This document shows, one piece after another, positions 20,214-31,760 of a stretch of 64,000 nucleotides of DNA; the stretch's first letter is position 1; every line of letters starts with the position of its first letter. The stretch lies in assembly GCA_029948255.1 (NCBI GenBank), contig JALIZF010001863.1:434001-498000 (forward strand), in the 5' to 3' direction. A program made the translations under genes and the position numbers. Source of the stretch: Telmatactis stephensoni (Eukaryota > Cnidaria > Anthozoa > Actiniaria > Isophelliidae). The notes below the pieces were generated by a model. That model saw nothing but the letters and a program-made list of their open reading frames with translations, was not told where the DNA came from and made no database searches.

Positions 20214-21488
20214 CCCAAACTTATTTAACTTAAATTCTAATTCTACACAGAACAAAATACATCGTTCACGATCAGTTTTGTATATACCTATTTCAAAATA
20301 GATTGTCAGGCGAGAGGCTTCAAGCCTACTCGACTACACCGAAAACTTAATTTACTTGCTTTTCAGCTTTGCTCTGATTTCGATGTTAAAAATCTTGTTA
20401 ACTCGCTTGCGGATGAGTCGAGTAGGCTTGAGGCCTTTTACCCGACAATATGTTTTATGAAACAGGTGTATATGAAAATTTACTACTAGATATTCAGATT
20501 TGCAGATCCGAATCGTCAAACAGGTGTATCCGTTGCGAAGTATGTATAATACAAAATTGTGCACTTGTCTTCTATTTAAATCCCATTGTTTTCCGTATTG
20601 TTTAAACAGCACTATTTTGTATGATTTGGTTACTTGTATTTCATAAATTTTTCATTCTATCATCCCGTGAAACCGAAAGTGTACTACTTAAAATGTAAGA
20701 AAATGTAATAGTCAAATGGATAGGTCTAGGCGAACAAATGACCTAAAGTATGATAAAGTGTAACAAGCTAAAGTGTACTTCACGGGTTTATAAAAATCAC
20801 TCTATTCAAATTCATACAACAGAAAACAAAAGAATTACAGTGTAATAGCACTAAATACGCTAAACTGTATTTCACGGGTTCATGAAAACCACTCTCGTCT
20901 ACCCTATAGTGCTTTTCATTAACTCGTAATTCAATAGAAACAACAAAAGACTCGTATACAACAGAAAGTAGATGAGACAGAACAACAGGTTTAACAAAGG
21001 TATATACAGAAAGACCCCACTTTGATTTGGTGTTCTACCCATTAACACACCCAAATTTCCGGCACAGTATTCTGTTGCTGTTCTTTGACTATTACATTTT
21101 CATTGATTCACTATGTTTCACGGGTTAATAAAAAACCACTCTTACTCGTGACTAATGTGTTTATTTCACGGGTTTATGAAAAACACTATATAAATTAAGT
21201 CAGAAAAAAAGTTACTTTAAAGGTCAGGTAAAGCTCTGTATTTAACGTCGGAAGTTCCTTTAGCTACAAGCAACGCTATAAGCTAGTCTACCAGGAAGCC
21301 GACTTTGTAATAGTACTATATCAGTACGCTAAAGATTATATCACGTGTTCATGAGAACCCCCCTCTAGAATGTCGTTAATTAAACAAAGTGCATTGGTTG
21401 AGGTGCAATTCATGAAGTATTCATATATAACACTGGCAAGAACATTCCATTCCGATTTCAAACATTTCATGATTTCAACATTCTCCCT

Positions 21489-23420
21489 GTTGACATGATT
21501 TCATTTAAAAAAAAGCAAAATCGACGGATAAGCTTCCCGAAAATGCATGTCTATTTTCATTTCTTCTTATACAAATACTGTTTCTGCCTGGAAATCATCT
21601 CAATATGCATACATGGTACTGGTGTAAAAATGTGAAAGCATATGATAAACGTTAGCCGCAAAAAATTAAACGAGATTCGCACTCTTTTCGATTCCAATTA
21701 CGTAAATCATTGTCAAGCCAAAAAGGGAGACCCGAAATAATGTATTTTTCTCAATTATTATTGTGTGTGGATTCACTGTAACATCTGAAATTATTAGAAA
21801 AATGTATGTTCTATTTAAAAAGTGAACCCCACATAACCCCACATCCAAGCATTTTTGAGATACTGACAGTTTTGTGTGACACGAGAACAAGGAAAACAGA
21901 TCGATAATGGCGTCAATGACAACACATATGCAGTGAGACAGAATGGCACTAAAAATAAAATTTGCATGTTACATTGTTGTTTTAGGTTTTAAAGTGTAAC
22001 GTGGAATTGAGGGAAAGTGATCATAACCGTCAAATCGGGTTTCACGGACTGCATCCACGACTAAAAACTAAAAAGACATTTGGGGAAAACAATGAACGAA
22101 TTATTAAGAAATAAATCTTACGGAAACTTCCACTCACAAAGTTGTACGAAAACGACAAGTGTGAAAAGAAAGTCAAAACAACATCTTTCGTTGTTACTGA
22201 AATGGCTGCAAATAAAACTTGTTTACTCTGCTTTTAACTTCTTTTTTAGCATTAGCGCTTTGTTTTTTGAGCTTTTCTCTTCAGCTCCAGTTCAATTTTT
22301 CTCTCTCTAGTTTTTGCCGAGCTAAAAAGCAATGGATATGAACCCTTTCTAATTTCGATTTCAAGAATTTTGTGTGGTAACTGATTTGTCATGATGAAAA
22401 ACTGGAGATACCATCCAACCAGCGCAATGCATAAAAAATCAAATATTTTATCTGCGCACTTAAAAATAATTTGCTAGTCATTCAAGACAACCAATCAGCC
22501 GATCAGAATACCTATTTACGAACCATTCGATTTCAAAGTGCTTTTTTTATATTCCATGAAATATGAATTTATCTTGCTGTTCAAAATTACAAAGAAGCTC
22601 TTAACTGTCATATATTTGAGGATTTTGATCTATAGGTACGATCAGAGAAAGTGTTGTCGTGGTCTTGCACAACAAGCTAGCTACTGAACGCGCCCGTGTG
22701 GTGCTTCGTAGCTTTGCGAAAAGGCTGAAGCTAAAGCTCAAAAATCAAATATAATCATGCATGTAGAAGCGTAATTAAAACAAAAGGGCACCAGTTGATA
22801 ACAGTCAATTCTTTGTAATTTTCTGAATCGTTTACCCTGCTTAAATAAAAGTATCTATCTATCTATCAAAACGATAGAAGGCTACATTCACAGCATTTTC
22901 AATGGATATGAAAAATGTTGGCTTGCCTGCATGTTTTCATTTTCCCGCTCTTTTCGCTTGATTGCACAACTTTGTAAAGGTGAAGTGATGTTTTTTCCAA
23001 AACTTTTTTCCAGAAGTCTTCACAGATTAGACGACTAGTTTGTTTTCCATTGAAAATCAACATGATAACGATTTGGGCACAATATGGCACAATTTTATTC
23101 AATTCTACTTGCCTTTGACCAAACTAGCTAACTCAGTGATTTGATCTCAGATGTTCTCTGCCACATGTATTTCTTCATGTTATTCTCACAAAAGCAGATT
23201 ACTTTTTACATAAACATAAGTTGTTCATACTTTTCATGCTGTCTACTAACACCAAACGAAGACAGTTTCGCAAATATTTTGAAGCACGGAGATCCTCACA
23301 GTTCGACCGTCAGAGAAGACTAGAAAATTGAAGATCGACCATAGTGCTTTGCACGCATTGACCAACCTCATCTGGTGCAGAAAAAAAGGGAATTTAGTGC
23401 AAATTTTCAGTTTGTATAGG
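21489..23420. other. Intergenic, no gene recognised
   Basis: AT-rich. Open frames are short and without domains. A short (ATCT)n run is at about 22852-22866. Confidence 0.4.
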
Positions 23421-24387
23421 AAATAATATGGTTACGAGTGCAATTTAGAATAAATTTGCACGAGTGAGTTTTCAAAGAGTTCAAAATTGCACGAGCCCGT
23501 AGGGCGAGTGCAATTTGTGCTCTTTGAAAACTCACGAGTCAAATTTATTCTAAATTACACGAGTAAACCATATTATCTCCTTTTAATAATATACATGCAA
23601 AAATTCGAGCAATATTTTCAAGTTTTCTGTAGCTTTTCAGTTGAAAAATCAGATTAGCGCGCGCCTAGTGTTCGAATGTCGTCACCAAGCGCGCGCTCAA
23701 GGGAAAAATTCAAAACTTTTCACCCGAAACTTGGGCACTTTTTGACATTTTTCTTGCATATTTTCGACAATTTTGGAAACAAATCCCGCTAAAAGTGTTT
23801 TATAAATTGTTTGAATAAAAAGAAGAATTTGACGTAAGTGCATTTTGACTGTTTTCTGCCTAATAATATACATGCAAAAATTTCTCGATGCTGATTGGCT
23901 AAGAGCAGTGCTGTTTCGAGGAAATTTAGTGCAGAAAAAAGGAAATTTAGTGCCAAAAAAAGGAAATTTAGTGCAAATTTCTTTTGGCAGAAAACAGTCA
24001 AAATGCACTTAAACGTCAAATTCTTCTTTTTATTCATCAAAGAAAATATTTATAAAACACTTTTAGCGGGATTTGTTTCCAAAATTGTCGAAAATATACA
24101 AGGAAAATGTCAAATAGTGCCCAAGTTTCGGGTGAAAATTGAAGTTTTGAATTTTTTCCTTGAGCGCGCGCTTGGTGACGACATCGTCAGGTCACTTTCG
24201 AACACTGGGCGCGCGCTAACCTGATTTTTCAACTGAAAAGCTACACAAAACTTGAAAATATTGCTTGAATTTTTGCATGTATATCATTAAAAGGAAATAA
24301 TATTATGGTTTACTCGTGCAATTTAGAACTCTTTGAAAACTCACTCGTGCAAATTTATTCTAAATTGCACTCGTAACCATATTATTT
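23421..24387. mobile_element. Foldback/MITE element with very long inverted arms, 967 bp
   Basis: Ends pair as AAATAATATGGTTACGAGTG...CACTCGTAACCATATTATTT, and pairing continues inward for some 400 bp ('gcgcgcgc..caagggaaaaattcaaaac' against its complement near 24150; 'aaatcccgctaaaagtgtttta' near 23783 against 24050). The arms have diverged by substitutions and small indels. A secondary hairpin 'gcacgagcccgtagggcgagtgc' at 23489-23511 matches the core of a hairpin in the MITE at 3865. Open frames inside are shadows of the repeat. Confidence 0.85.
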
Positions 24388-24918
24388 ACAATATCATGAC
24401 TATATATTTCATTATGTATTTCGTTTTTTTATGCATTGTTTTCGGCTACGCCTCGTGCCACTCTTACGTTTGTTAATCGTTCTTTATATTTTCTCTCGTG
24501 CGCGTCTATAACGCCATGGGCGCGCGGCTTTCTGTTATCTAATTGATAATTTTACGGGTCAAGTGTAATCACTCTTTTTATGTGGGACAGCACTAATTTT
24601 TGTAAGGCATAACATCTTGTCTTGTGCTGTCTTGTCATGTACAATAGAGTGATATTCATAAACCCTTGAAATACATTTTAGTGTATTTAGTACTGTACAG
24701 GACATGTATTAGGATGAAATACACTAGAGTATGTCTAACAAATATAATACCATGATCACCTCGGGATCCATTGTTTAAAGAGGGACGTTTAATGTCTAAC
24801 TTCCCTCTTACATGAAAAGAAATGAGGGAGATTTAGAACTAAATTTCCCTCACACATCATTAATGAGGGAAATTTAGTTCTAAACGGCCTCATTACCATT
24901 CAAGAGGTACAGTCCCTC
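24388..24918. other. Non-coding, with small hairpins
   Basis: 'gagggagatttagaactaaatttccctc' at about 24824 is followed by a second 'gagggaaatttagttctaaac' at 24866, giving alternative hairpins. 'acaatagagtgatattcataaaccc' at 24641 resembles the subterminal motif of the 3.4-kb element. Confidence 0.45.
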
Positions 24919-25065
24919 ATAGAGTGATGGCACTTAATCCGTGAAATAGATATTAGTCTAACAGACATTAGTAGACACTATTTCTATTCTTTTCTTTTCT
25001 TTTGACTGGACTATTAGACATTGACTATTAGATTTTGTTTCACGGATTAAGTGCCATCGCTCTAT
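24919..25065. mobile_element. Small MITE, TIR ATAGAGTGATGGCACTTAAT, 147 bp
   Basis: Left 'atagagtgatggcacttaat' is matched by 'attaagtgccatcgctctat' at the right end, and pairing continues through 'ccgtgaaat'. A related sequence 'atagagtgcacgcactttat' lies inside both copies of the 3.4-kb element (about 14586). Confidence 0.8.
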
Positions 25066-25474
25066 AACAAGTTATTGAGCCTTGTGCGCGCGATGGCAAA
25101 ATTGCTAAAAATAAGGTAGCTCACTATATATTTTAGCGCGCGCGCGCTCAAGATCATGAGCATGCCCAACATTGGAACTTGCAAAATTTTTACGTCGCGC
25201 GGTCGATCTTTTGAGGCAAAAATCTCCAAAATGAAACAGTAAAATCCTTTCATAATTTGTCAACTTTGTTCTAATATAGAGCTACAGTAATTTACGAAAT
25301 ATGAAAAAATGGCACTACAGAATTTTTCGTATTTCGTAAAAATTGCAGTGCAGAATTTTTTCGTTCTTTGCCATATGAAAGGTAAAGATATGTAAAGATA
25401 TGTACTTTCTTTAAAATGAGTTTTAAAATAATTCACCGTTGAAAACGTGCGTTTTTATTTATCTTATGATACTA

Positions 25475-26124
25475 GGAGTGGCGAATGGTAAAATCCGAGA
25501 CTCGCCTAGACGCCGAGACTCCTGTTCGAAAATCCGAGATCGAGACTGAGTGCTGAGAAAACCGAGCCCGAACCTAGAAATACTGAAGCATCCGAATCTG
25601 AAAAGTAGTATTAACTAGAAATTCAGTTCTCAAATCACCCGGAAAGCAGTCATTGGGAACTACTTAATTGCAAGATTTTTGCTGAGCGGCTCGCGCTTCG
25701 CGCTCGCGAACCTACAAGGAAATATAATATTTTAAAACAACTGCCGGATGAGCTGCCTTAGCAAATAAACTCCTTTACTAAAAAAATTTAGTGGCTTACG
25801 CCTCGGCAAGAGCTAGTTATTGATATTTGGAAAATTGCAACTCGTTGTTGACAACTCATTCGGTGCAATGCCTTTGTGGAGTGATTTGCACCTTGCGTCG
25901 TAAGAGCAGCCATATCAACTGGGAAGTTTTTAACTTACATGAGTTGAAGTTGCTTTCCTCTCCAAAGAAATCAAATCCGAGAATTCGAGACCTGAAAAAC
26001 CGAGACTCCGCGTAGATGGGAAGAAACACGGAAAAACGAAAATTCGAGACCCATCACAAAGGCTTCCGAGATCGGATGAAAAGTTGCCGAGAACCAAGAT
26101 TTTCCAGGTACCATTCGCCGCCCC
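25475..26124. mobile_element. hAT-like non-autonomous element, 650 bp
   Basis: TIRs GGAGTGGCGAATGGTA / TACCATTCGCCGCCCC, flanked by TGATACTA and TGATACTG (8 bp, 7 of 8 matching), the target-duplication size of hAT elements. Interior has repeated 'ccgagac' motifs and no transposase. It interrupts a stretch whose right side (26126-26220) reads as an acidic then basic peptide ('DTESSEEDEELDRNN', 'VTRSRRKVRLRK'), possibly an exon remnant. Confidence 0.7.
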
Positions 26125-26403
26125 TGATACTGAGAGCAGCGAGGAAGATGAAGAATTAGATAGAAATAACGATGATATGCCAGCTAAAGTCACAAGAAGC
26201 AGGAGAAAAGTACGCCTGAGAAAATTTTTTGGGCAGTGTTGACTGGTTAAATACTTAAGGTTCATTTTTATTATTAAATTCTGGGGTGGGTCATTACTAT
26301 TTGATGACCTTGGGATTGGGTTAGGCCATTTCATTTTCAGCTAAATTTTTTGATGGGTCATTGCAAAACATTGCTACCCAATTTTAGTATTACCCGCCAA
26401 CCT

Positions 26404-26476
26404 CCCCCCCCCCCCCCCCCCCCCCCCGTACTTTATGACCAGTCCCCAAGTGTTTTTTTTTTTTTTTTTTTTTTTC
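26404..26476. repeat. Poly-C then poly-T homopolymer runs
   Basis: A run of about 23 C and, about 25 bp further on, a run of about 23 T. Such runs are prone to sequencing error. Confidence 0.9.
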
Positions 26477-26932
26477 ATCCCAGGCTATCATGACCAATCA
26501 TTTTGTTTGCTTTAAATACGTCTGGTTGTTCCAAAATTCTTATAATTTGACAGGATATCGCGAGGCCATTTTTCGTAAAAAGATCCCTAAACATCCCACA
26601 TCATCCCCCTAATATCTCAAGAGTGACCTCGGTGACCCTCCATTTATATTTTACATTTTATTTCCTCCTATGTGCCTCTTTCTTTGTAGGAATTTTGAAG
26701 GCAAGTTTATCGTAAAAATTCATGAATCCCGCACTACCTTAATTCGTGAAAAGGTACAAAATGTAAAATCCTTTGTTTTCCATTGTTTGATAGTACTATT
26801 TGCATTATTTAAAACCGCATAGCACGTATAAGTGAAAGATGTAATGCTAGAAGAGAATTCTATTCTAGCACTGCATCTTTCAGTCTAACTTTCACTATAT
26901 TCATAGCATGTCACCGCCAATAGAATTGAAAC

Positions 26933-27201
26933 GCACTAACAGGTCACGTGACCCAATCTCCCCTAAATCAAGCGGCACTATCAAAATGAACTCCAAAAAA
27001 TGAAAGAGGACCTCAATATTAGTAAAAGTACAAAGTTTCAGTTTATAAGATGAAGATATTAATTAAAGATTGGATATTTTTCTTAAGATTCGTTTGGAAA
27101 CACGAGCTTGCCATCTAACGCGTTTTTCCAAACGAATCTTAAGAAAATATCCAATCTTAAATGTATTACGCTTGATTTAGGGTCACGTGACCTGTTAGTG
27201 C
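26933..27201. mobile_element. MITE with nested hairpin, 269 bp
   Basis: Outer ends GCACTAACAGGTCACGTGACC ... GGTCACGTGACCTGTTAGTGC pair perfectly and extend inward ('taaatcaagcg'/'cgcttgattta'). An inner hairpin 'agattggatatttttcttaagattcg' pairs with its complement around 27120-27155. The CACGTG palindrome occurs at both ends. Confidence 0.85.
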
Positions 27202-27448
27202 ATATAGCCTATTGTTTATGATTGCCTGCTGGAATTCATTGACAGTGATAAGTGATCAATAAGAACATCCACTTCCTTTTTGAACATATCTTTAATTATA
27301 ACAGAACATCAGCAAAAAAGCGTTAAAGTACATATTGTACATTTTTGTTTTTTTATATTTGTTGCGCATGTCAACAAATACACAAGTACACACACACAAA
27401 AATATACATACTAAATGCGGAATATCAATTAACTTTCCCTAAAAGTAG
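27202..27448. other. Probable 3' flank of the TRAF-like gene
   Basis: AT-rich, no further coding seen. It follows the TAA of the last exon on the minus strand. Confidence 0.35.
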
Positions 27449-29275
27449 TTACATCTGAACTACTTTTAGGCAAAGAAAGTCAAAAATAGCTGTTACTTCT
27501 AAAGGTGGGCATTCAAGGCAACAGCCTTGCATGTCGCCCTCTTTCATGGTCAAAATTTTTGTCGTGAACTCTTTGGTAGAGGAATTTTCTCCCCTTACAA
27601 GCAATCTGAAAAAAAGAAATAAATAGATCAATCAGTATATTTAAGCAAACATTCACTTCAGATCTTAGTTTTCAATATACTTATATATAACATTTAAAAG
27701 GATGATTGGATTTCATCATTTGTTTTGTTAATTATTCCACTAACAAAACAAGGAAGATAACATTCCAAACAGATTCATGCAGCTGGCACGAAGAATCACT
27801 TTCATAGACCCAAAATTTGTTCATACAGTTAAAAATCGCCACCCCATTTTGATATTAACCTTAATATTAACCATTTAATAAATGACCTTAAAATTGACTG
27901 ACGAAATAGCAATTAAAGTATATTATGCACCAATGTTTTTTTTCCTGGATGGAGGAAATTAATGGACGGATGGTTGAATGAACAGAAAGAAGTATGGAAA
28001 GAAAGTAAGATGGATGATGAAAAGAGCAAAATAAAGACACGTTGATAATAAAACTCCAGTACAATCGGAAGAGTGTTTGAGTACCTTATTCCAACCTCCA
28101 GTGGAAATAGTGTTGAAACAAGCTGTACAGCTAGTTTTTGCTTGTCTGGTAAATAGACGAACTTCCACTTCCCTTTTTTCGCTTTGAACTCGGGGGAATT
28201 GAGTGGCTCAATACTTGCGCTTTCCATCTCGGTATCGTCGATTGTCCAGGTATACGATTCAATGAACTGTGTTTCTATTTGCCGTGTAAATTTTGCATTC
28301 CCCTGTAAGAATATAATAATACCATCACTTACAATTTGATTACTTCCCTCTAAAGGCATTACTTAGCTTTTATTTCTATAACTTTTCCCAAATGGATTAT
28401 TTATTTTATTTGTTTGCCCTTTTATTTTTTCTTCTTCTTCCGCTTTTTCTTCTTCTTCTTCTTCTTCTTCTTCTTCTTCTTTTTCGTGAGGGCGGGGCGG
28501 TTGGAGAGGGAAAGTGAGCGCGGGGCCTGTTTCCGTCAAGGTCACATCTGCGAATCTCAGAAGGGGGTGGCACGGTCTTCAGGAGAAGCACCATGTACAA
28601 ATCGAAACCCGCCAAAAAGGACTCGAAGTCACGACGGCGTCTCCGGAGGGGGTGCGTTCCCCTTGTGTACCCCTCCCCTAAAACCGCATTGAGGTTCAGT
28701 GTATATTGGAGAGCGTTCGAAGAACAAAAAAGGGCAAGCACTAACCCTGCTAGACAAAATCCAGTGTGATAACTTTAAATTTTCGTTTGATAACATGTCG
28801 ACATGTTTCTCTGCCATATCTTTGTTATGGGCGTCTAGATTGTCCGCAGTCCCTAGGAAACTGCAACCAGTGATCGTACATTTTCTTAGTCTCTTGGGAC
28901 AGGACTGTACGTGCATATACACCTCCATCCTATAATGAAGAGGGCAAATATTTAGAACACACACAATTTCGTGCGGTTAAAATGTTCGCGAGCTCATCAA
29001 TATTTTCGAAGCACCTAATGAAGCACTTAATAATTGGATTTTAAAATCATATAGATGCGTATGAAATACCTTTTAAGGATAGCTGAGCACTGAAGTGGAC
29101 ACGCGGCTCGTCGCCCACCACAAAGATCCTCTTTGTGTTTCTCCATGTCTACAATGGGGACTTGATCACTACAGCTGTCGCAATTCTCAAGTCTGTGCAA
29201 GCATTCCCTCCTATGTAATATCGTGTCTTTCCTCTTCACTTTCTGATTGCAATTAATAAACTTCTTGTCCATCAC
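27449..29275 (-). CDS. TRAF-like protein (TRAF zinc fingers + MATH-like region), partial
   Basis: Four exons on the minus strand: about 29275-29070, 28929-28746, 28302-28085 and 27605-27449. Each junction has GT-AG signals (donors AAAAG/GTATTT, AGCAGG/GTTAGT, AAG/GTACTC; acceptors TTATAG, TTACAG, TTTCAG) and the phases match, giving about 255 codons. Exon 1 carries TRAF-type zinc fingers ('HRRECLHRLENCDSCSDQVP', 'MEKHKEDLCGG', 'CPLQC'). Exon 2 continues them ('CPKRLRKCTITGCSFLG', 'LDAHNKDMAEKH'). Exon 3 resembles a MATH/TRAF-C start ('ESYTWTID', 'SPEFKAKKGKWKFVYLPD'). Exon 4 ends in a stop. TRAF proteins are cytoplasmic adaptors for TNF-receptor and innate signalling. The RING and first zinc fingers are missing, cut off where a minisatellite begins. 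MATH is shorter than usual, so this may be a truncated or divergent member. Confidence 0.75.
28428..28482. repeat. (CTT)n microsatellite in TRAF-like intron
   Basis: Imperfect CTT trinucleotide run. The adjoining GC-rich block (28490-28730), which on the minus strand runs into the run as a (GAA)n tail, could be a SINE, but no pol III promoter boxes were found. Confidence 0.8.
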
Positions 29276-29958
29276 AACTTGGTTTTAAGGGGGTCTAGTC
29301 CTTGTAGTGTGGTAGGCTTGAGGTGAACAACTTCTTGTCCATCACAACTTTTTTAAGGGGGTCTAGTCCTTGTAGTGTGGTAGGCTTGAGGTGAACAACT
29401 TCTTGTCCATCACAACTTGGTTTTAAGGGGGTCTATTCCTTGTAGTGTGGTAGGCTTGAGGTGAACAACTTCTTGTCCATCACAACTTGGTTTTAAGGGG
29501 GTCTAGTCCTTGTAGTGTGGTAGGCTTGAGGTGAACAACTTCTTGTCCATCACAACTTGGTTTTAAGGGGGTCTAGTCCTTGTAGTGTGGTAGGCTTGAG
29601 GTGAACAACTTCTTGTCCATCACAACTTAGTGTTAATTAAGTTGGGTCTAGTCCTTGTAGTGTGGTGGGCTTGAGGTGAACAACTTCTTGTCCATCACAA
29701 CTTGGTTTTAAGGGGGTCTAGTCCTTGTAGTGTGGTAGGCTTGAGGTGAACAACTTCTTGTCCATCACAACTTGGTTTTAAGGGGGTCTAGTTCTTGTAG
29801 TGTGGTAGGCTTGAGGTGAACAACTTCTTGTCCATCACAACTTTTTTAAGGGGGTCTAGTCCTTGTAGTGTGGTAGGCTTGAGGTGAACAACTTCTTGTC
29901 CATCACAACTTTGTTTTAAGTGGGCCTAGTCCTTGTAGTGTGGTAGGCTTGAGGTGAA
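29259..29958. repeat. 70-bp minisatellite, about 10 units
   Basis: Unit starts 'aacttcttgtccatcacaac', then 'ttggttttaagggggtctag' and 'tccttgtagtgtggtaggct'. Units vary from about 66 to 76 bp. The left end runs directly into the first visible exon of the TRAF-like gene (its codons for 'VMDKKF' are repeat sequence), and the right end runs into the BEL/Pao relic. It may have grown across the boundary between them. Confidence 0.93.
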
Positions 29959-31760
29959 CAACTTCTTACAACCTTTTCTTTGGTTGTTGAAGTTGGATCA
30001 ATTATAACAGCTTCCTTGTTGAAATTTGTATACCCACGAGACGTTGTCCAGCATTTGATGTTAAATCCTCCCTTCTTCACAAGTTCTTCAATATCGTTGG
30101 TCAATGATATTCTTTGCTTCATGTTTATTACTAACTCTGTCAATAATATCATCCATGTAGGTATTATCTGTGATCATCTCCACTGCTTGAGGATACTTTT
30201 CTTGATTCATTTCTGCGGTCTTTCGTAGAGCAAGTGATGCGATAGTACTAGATGGCCTATCACCAAATGAGACACTTTGAATGACATAAATGTCGGGATC
30301 CCTGTTTACGTGCCTGTCTTTCCATAAGAAACGTCGAGTGTGTTGATCCAAGAGTCTGATCTTGACAGAATAGTACATTTTCTTTATGTCGCCTACAAAC
30401 GCGATCTCATCTTATCTGAATCGTAAGAGTACTGCCGAAAGGTTGTTGAGTAGGTCAGGTTCCTTGGCCCAGTATTGATTTAATGCATGACTGTTATAGT
30501 TAGCACTGCTATTGAATACTATGCGTACTGGTGTAGATTTGGACTCTGGGCGCAACACCTCATGATGTGCAATGTAGTAAACTGGTCCATCGTAAGAGTA
30601 AGCTCTTCTGCTGTTAACTTACAGGTGACATTTCTTGATATCATACCCTGGATCTGTTCTTGGTAGACTTTGGCATGATTAGGATTTTTTAGCAATCTTT
30701 TTTTCAGTGGACTCCAACATCTTGATGGTGATTGACTTGTTATCTGGAAGGTTGGAAGGATCTTAATTAAATCCAAGGATAATTTGCTGTCCACTCGTTA
30801 TTTTGATCATCGAATCTAAGGATTCTTTCTATCAACTTCAGCTCGCATTCTTCTTTCAAAGTGCAATTCTTAGTACCAGATTCTTAGTTACACATTTGCA
30901 TCCTCCACACTGAGGTGAACAAGCGATGCCAAGATTTTCAATCTTGTAGAAATCTTCAATGCTAACTGTTGATACTGTAGACACACAGGCATGGTTAATT
31001 TGAACATTACTTTCAGCTACATCTGGATGAGATCCACCGATGCATTTTCCAAATTGGTTCTTGAGTAGTTATAAGTGCTCTGATTTTTGTTCTGGCTGTG
31101 GATGTAGTCCTGCATAACTGTAGCCAATTAGAACATCTACCAGTCCAGTAGGTCTTGAAATATCCTCTTTGTATACTCCTTCAAATAAGTGAATTACGCC
31201 ATCAATATTAATATGAGGAATATCTGATGTGATCTTTTCAATTCCATAAGCAGTAATGTTCACAGTAATTCCTTCTTCGTCAACAAGAGGCAATATATAT
31301 TTCTCAGAAGTCAGTTTTTCAACTTTGCTGCCAACAGTCACGATAGATAACTCTACGTCTTTTCCTTGTAATTGTTCTGTTTTAGCTTTATCAAAGGTGA
31401 TAAAACATAATGAGGTGGCATAATGTCCATAGAACATTAACTAAGCCTTTGGGAGTTTTAATATTCTGATGTTGAAGGATGCATGCAACACTGAAGTCAG
31501 AGTTTTTGCAAACTGAAACGCCGTGATCTTTCGGTTGCGACTCGTTTAGGGTTTCATCTTCTCTTCGTGCAGCTGGGTTTTGTGATGACTTAAGGTACAG
31601 CCATTTCCTCCACGTTTTCTTTCTGTTGCAGTCACGGATGGAATGTCCAACAGTTTCTGGTTTGTTTACTTCTGCAGGTTTTGTTGTTTTTTCTTCATTG
31701 TTCTCTTTTCCAGTTGTGAAATGGGTTTAAACAATTGATCTTGATGAGGCAGTGGTGGCA
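29959..31760 (-). pseudogene. BEL/Pao LTR retrotransposon relic (gag knuckle, protease, RT)
   Basis: Minus-strand fragments in the order of a Pao-type element. Near 31640 is a zinc-knuckle half ('ETVGHSIRDCNRK'). At 31437-31020 is the protease/DUF1758-like region ('VDVLIGYSYAGLHPQPEQ', then 'KNQFGKCIGGSHPDV' in another frame). At 30794-30400 is the N-terminal reverse transcriptase ('KVYQEQIQGMI', 'VRIVFNSSANY'). At 30378-30088 is the catalytic part with 'LLDQHTRRFLWKDR' and the YMDD box ('DNTYMDDIIDRVS'). Frameshifts separate the parts. No LTR, RNase H or integrase was seen; the 3' side is replaced by the minisatellite. Confidence 0.82.

Larger units (their letters stand above)
18056..21488 (+). 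mobile_element. Non-coding 3.4-kb element, copy 2
   Basis: Collinear with copy 1 over its whole length and very nearly identical. Differences seen are four instead of three 42-bp units, a deletion of about 10 bp at about 20953 and a few substitutions. It starts 112 bp after the 3' LTR. The flanks ('atttcc' and 'gttgacatg') show no obvious target duplication, unlike copy 1. Confidence 0.88.

Noticed and set aside
23697..24224. Frames of 83-109 codons on both strands
   Set aside because: Mirror translations of the inverted arms of a foldback element.
28490..28730. GC-rich block with a (GAA)n tail on the minus strand, SINE-like
   Set aside because: No A-box/B-box or target duplication could be identified, so not called as a SINE.
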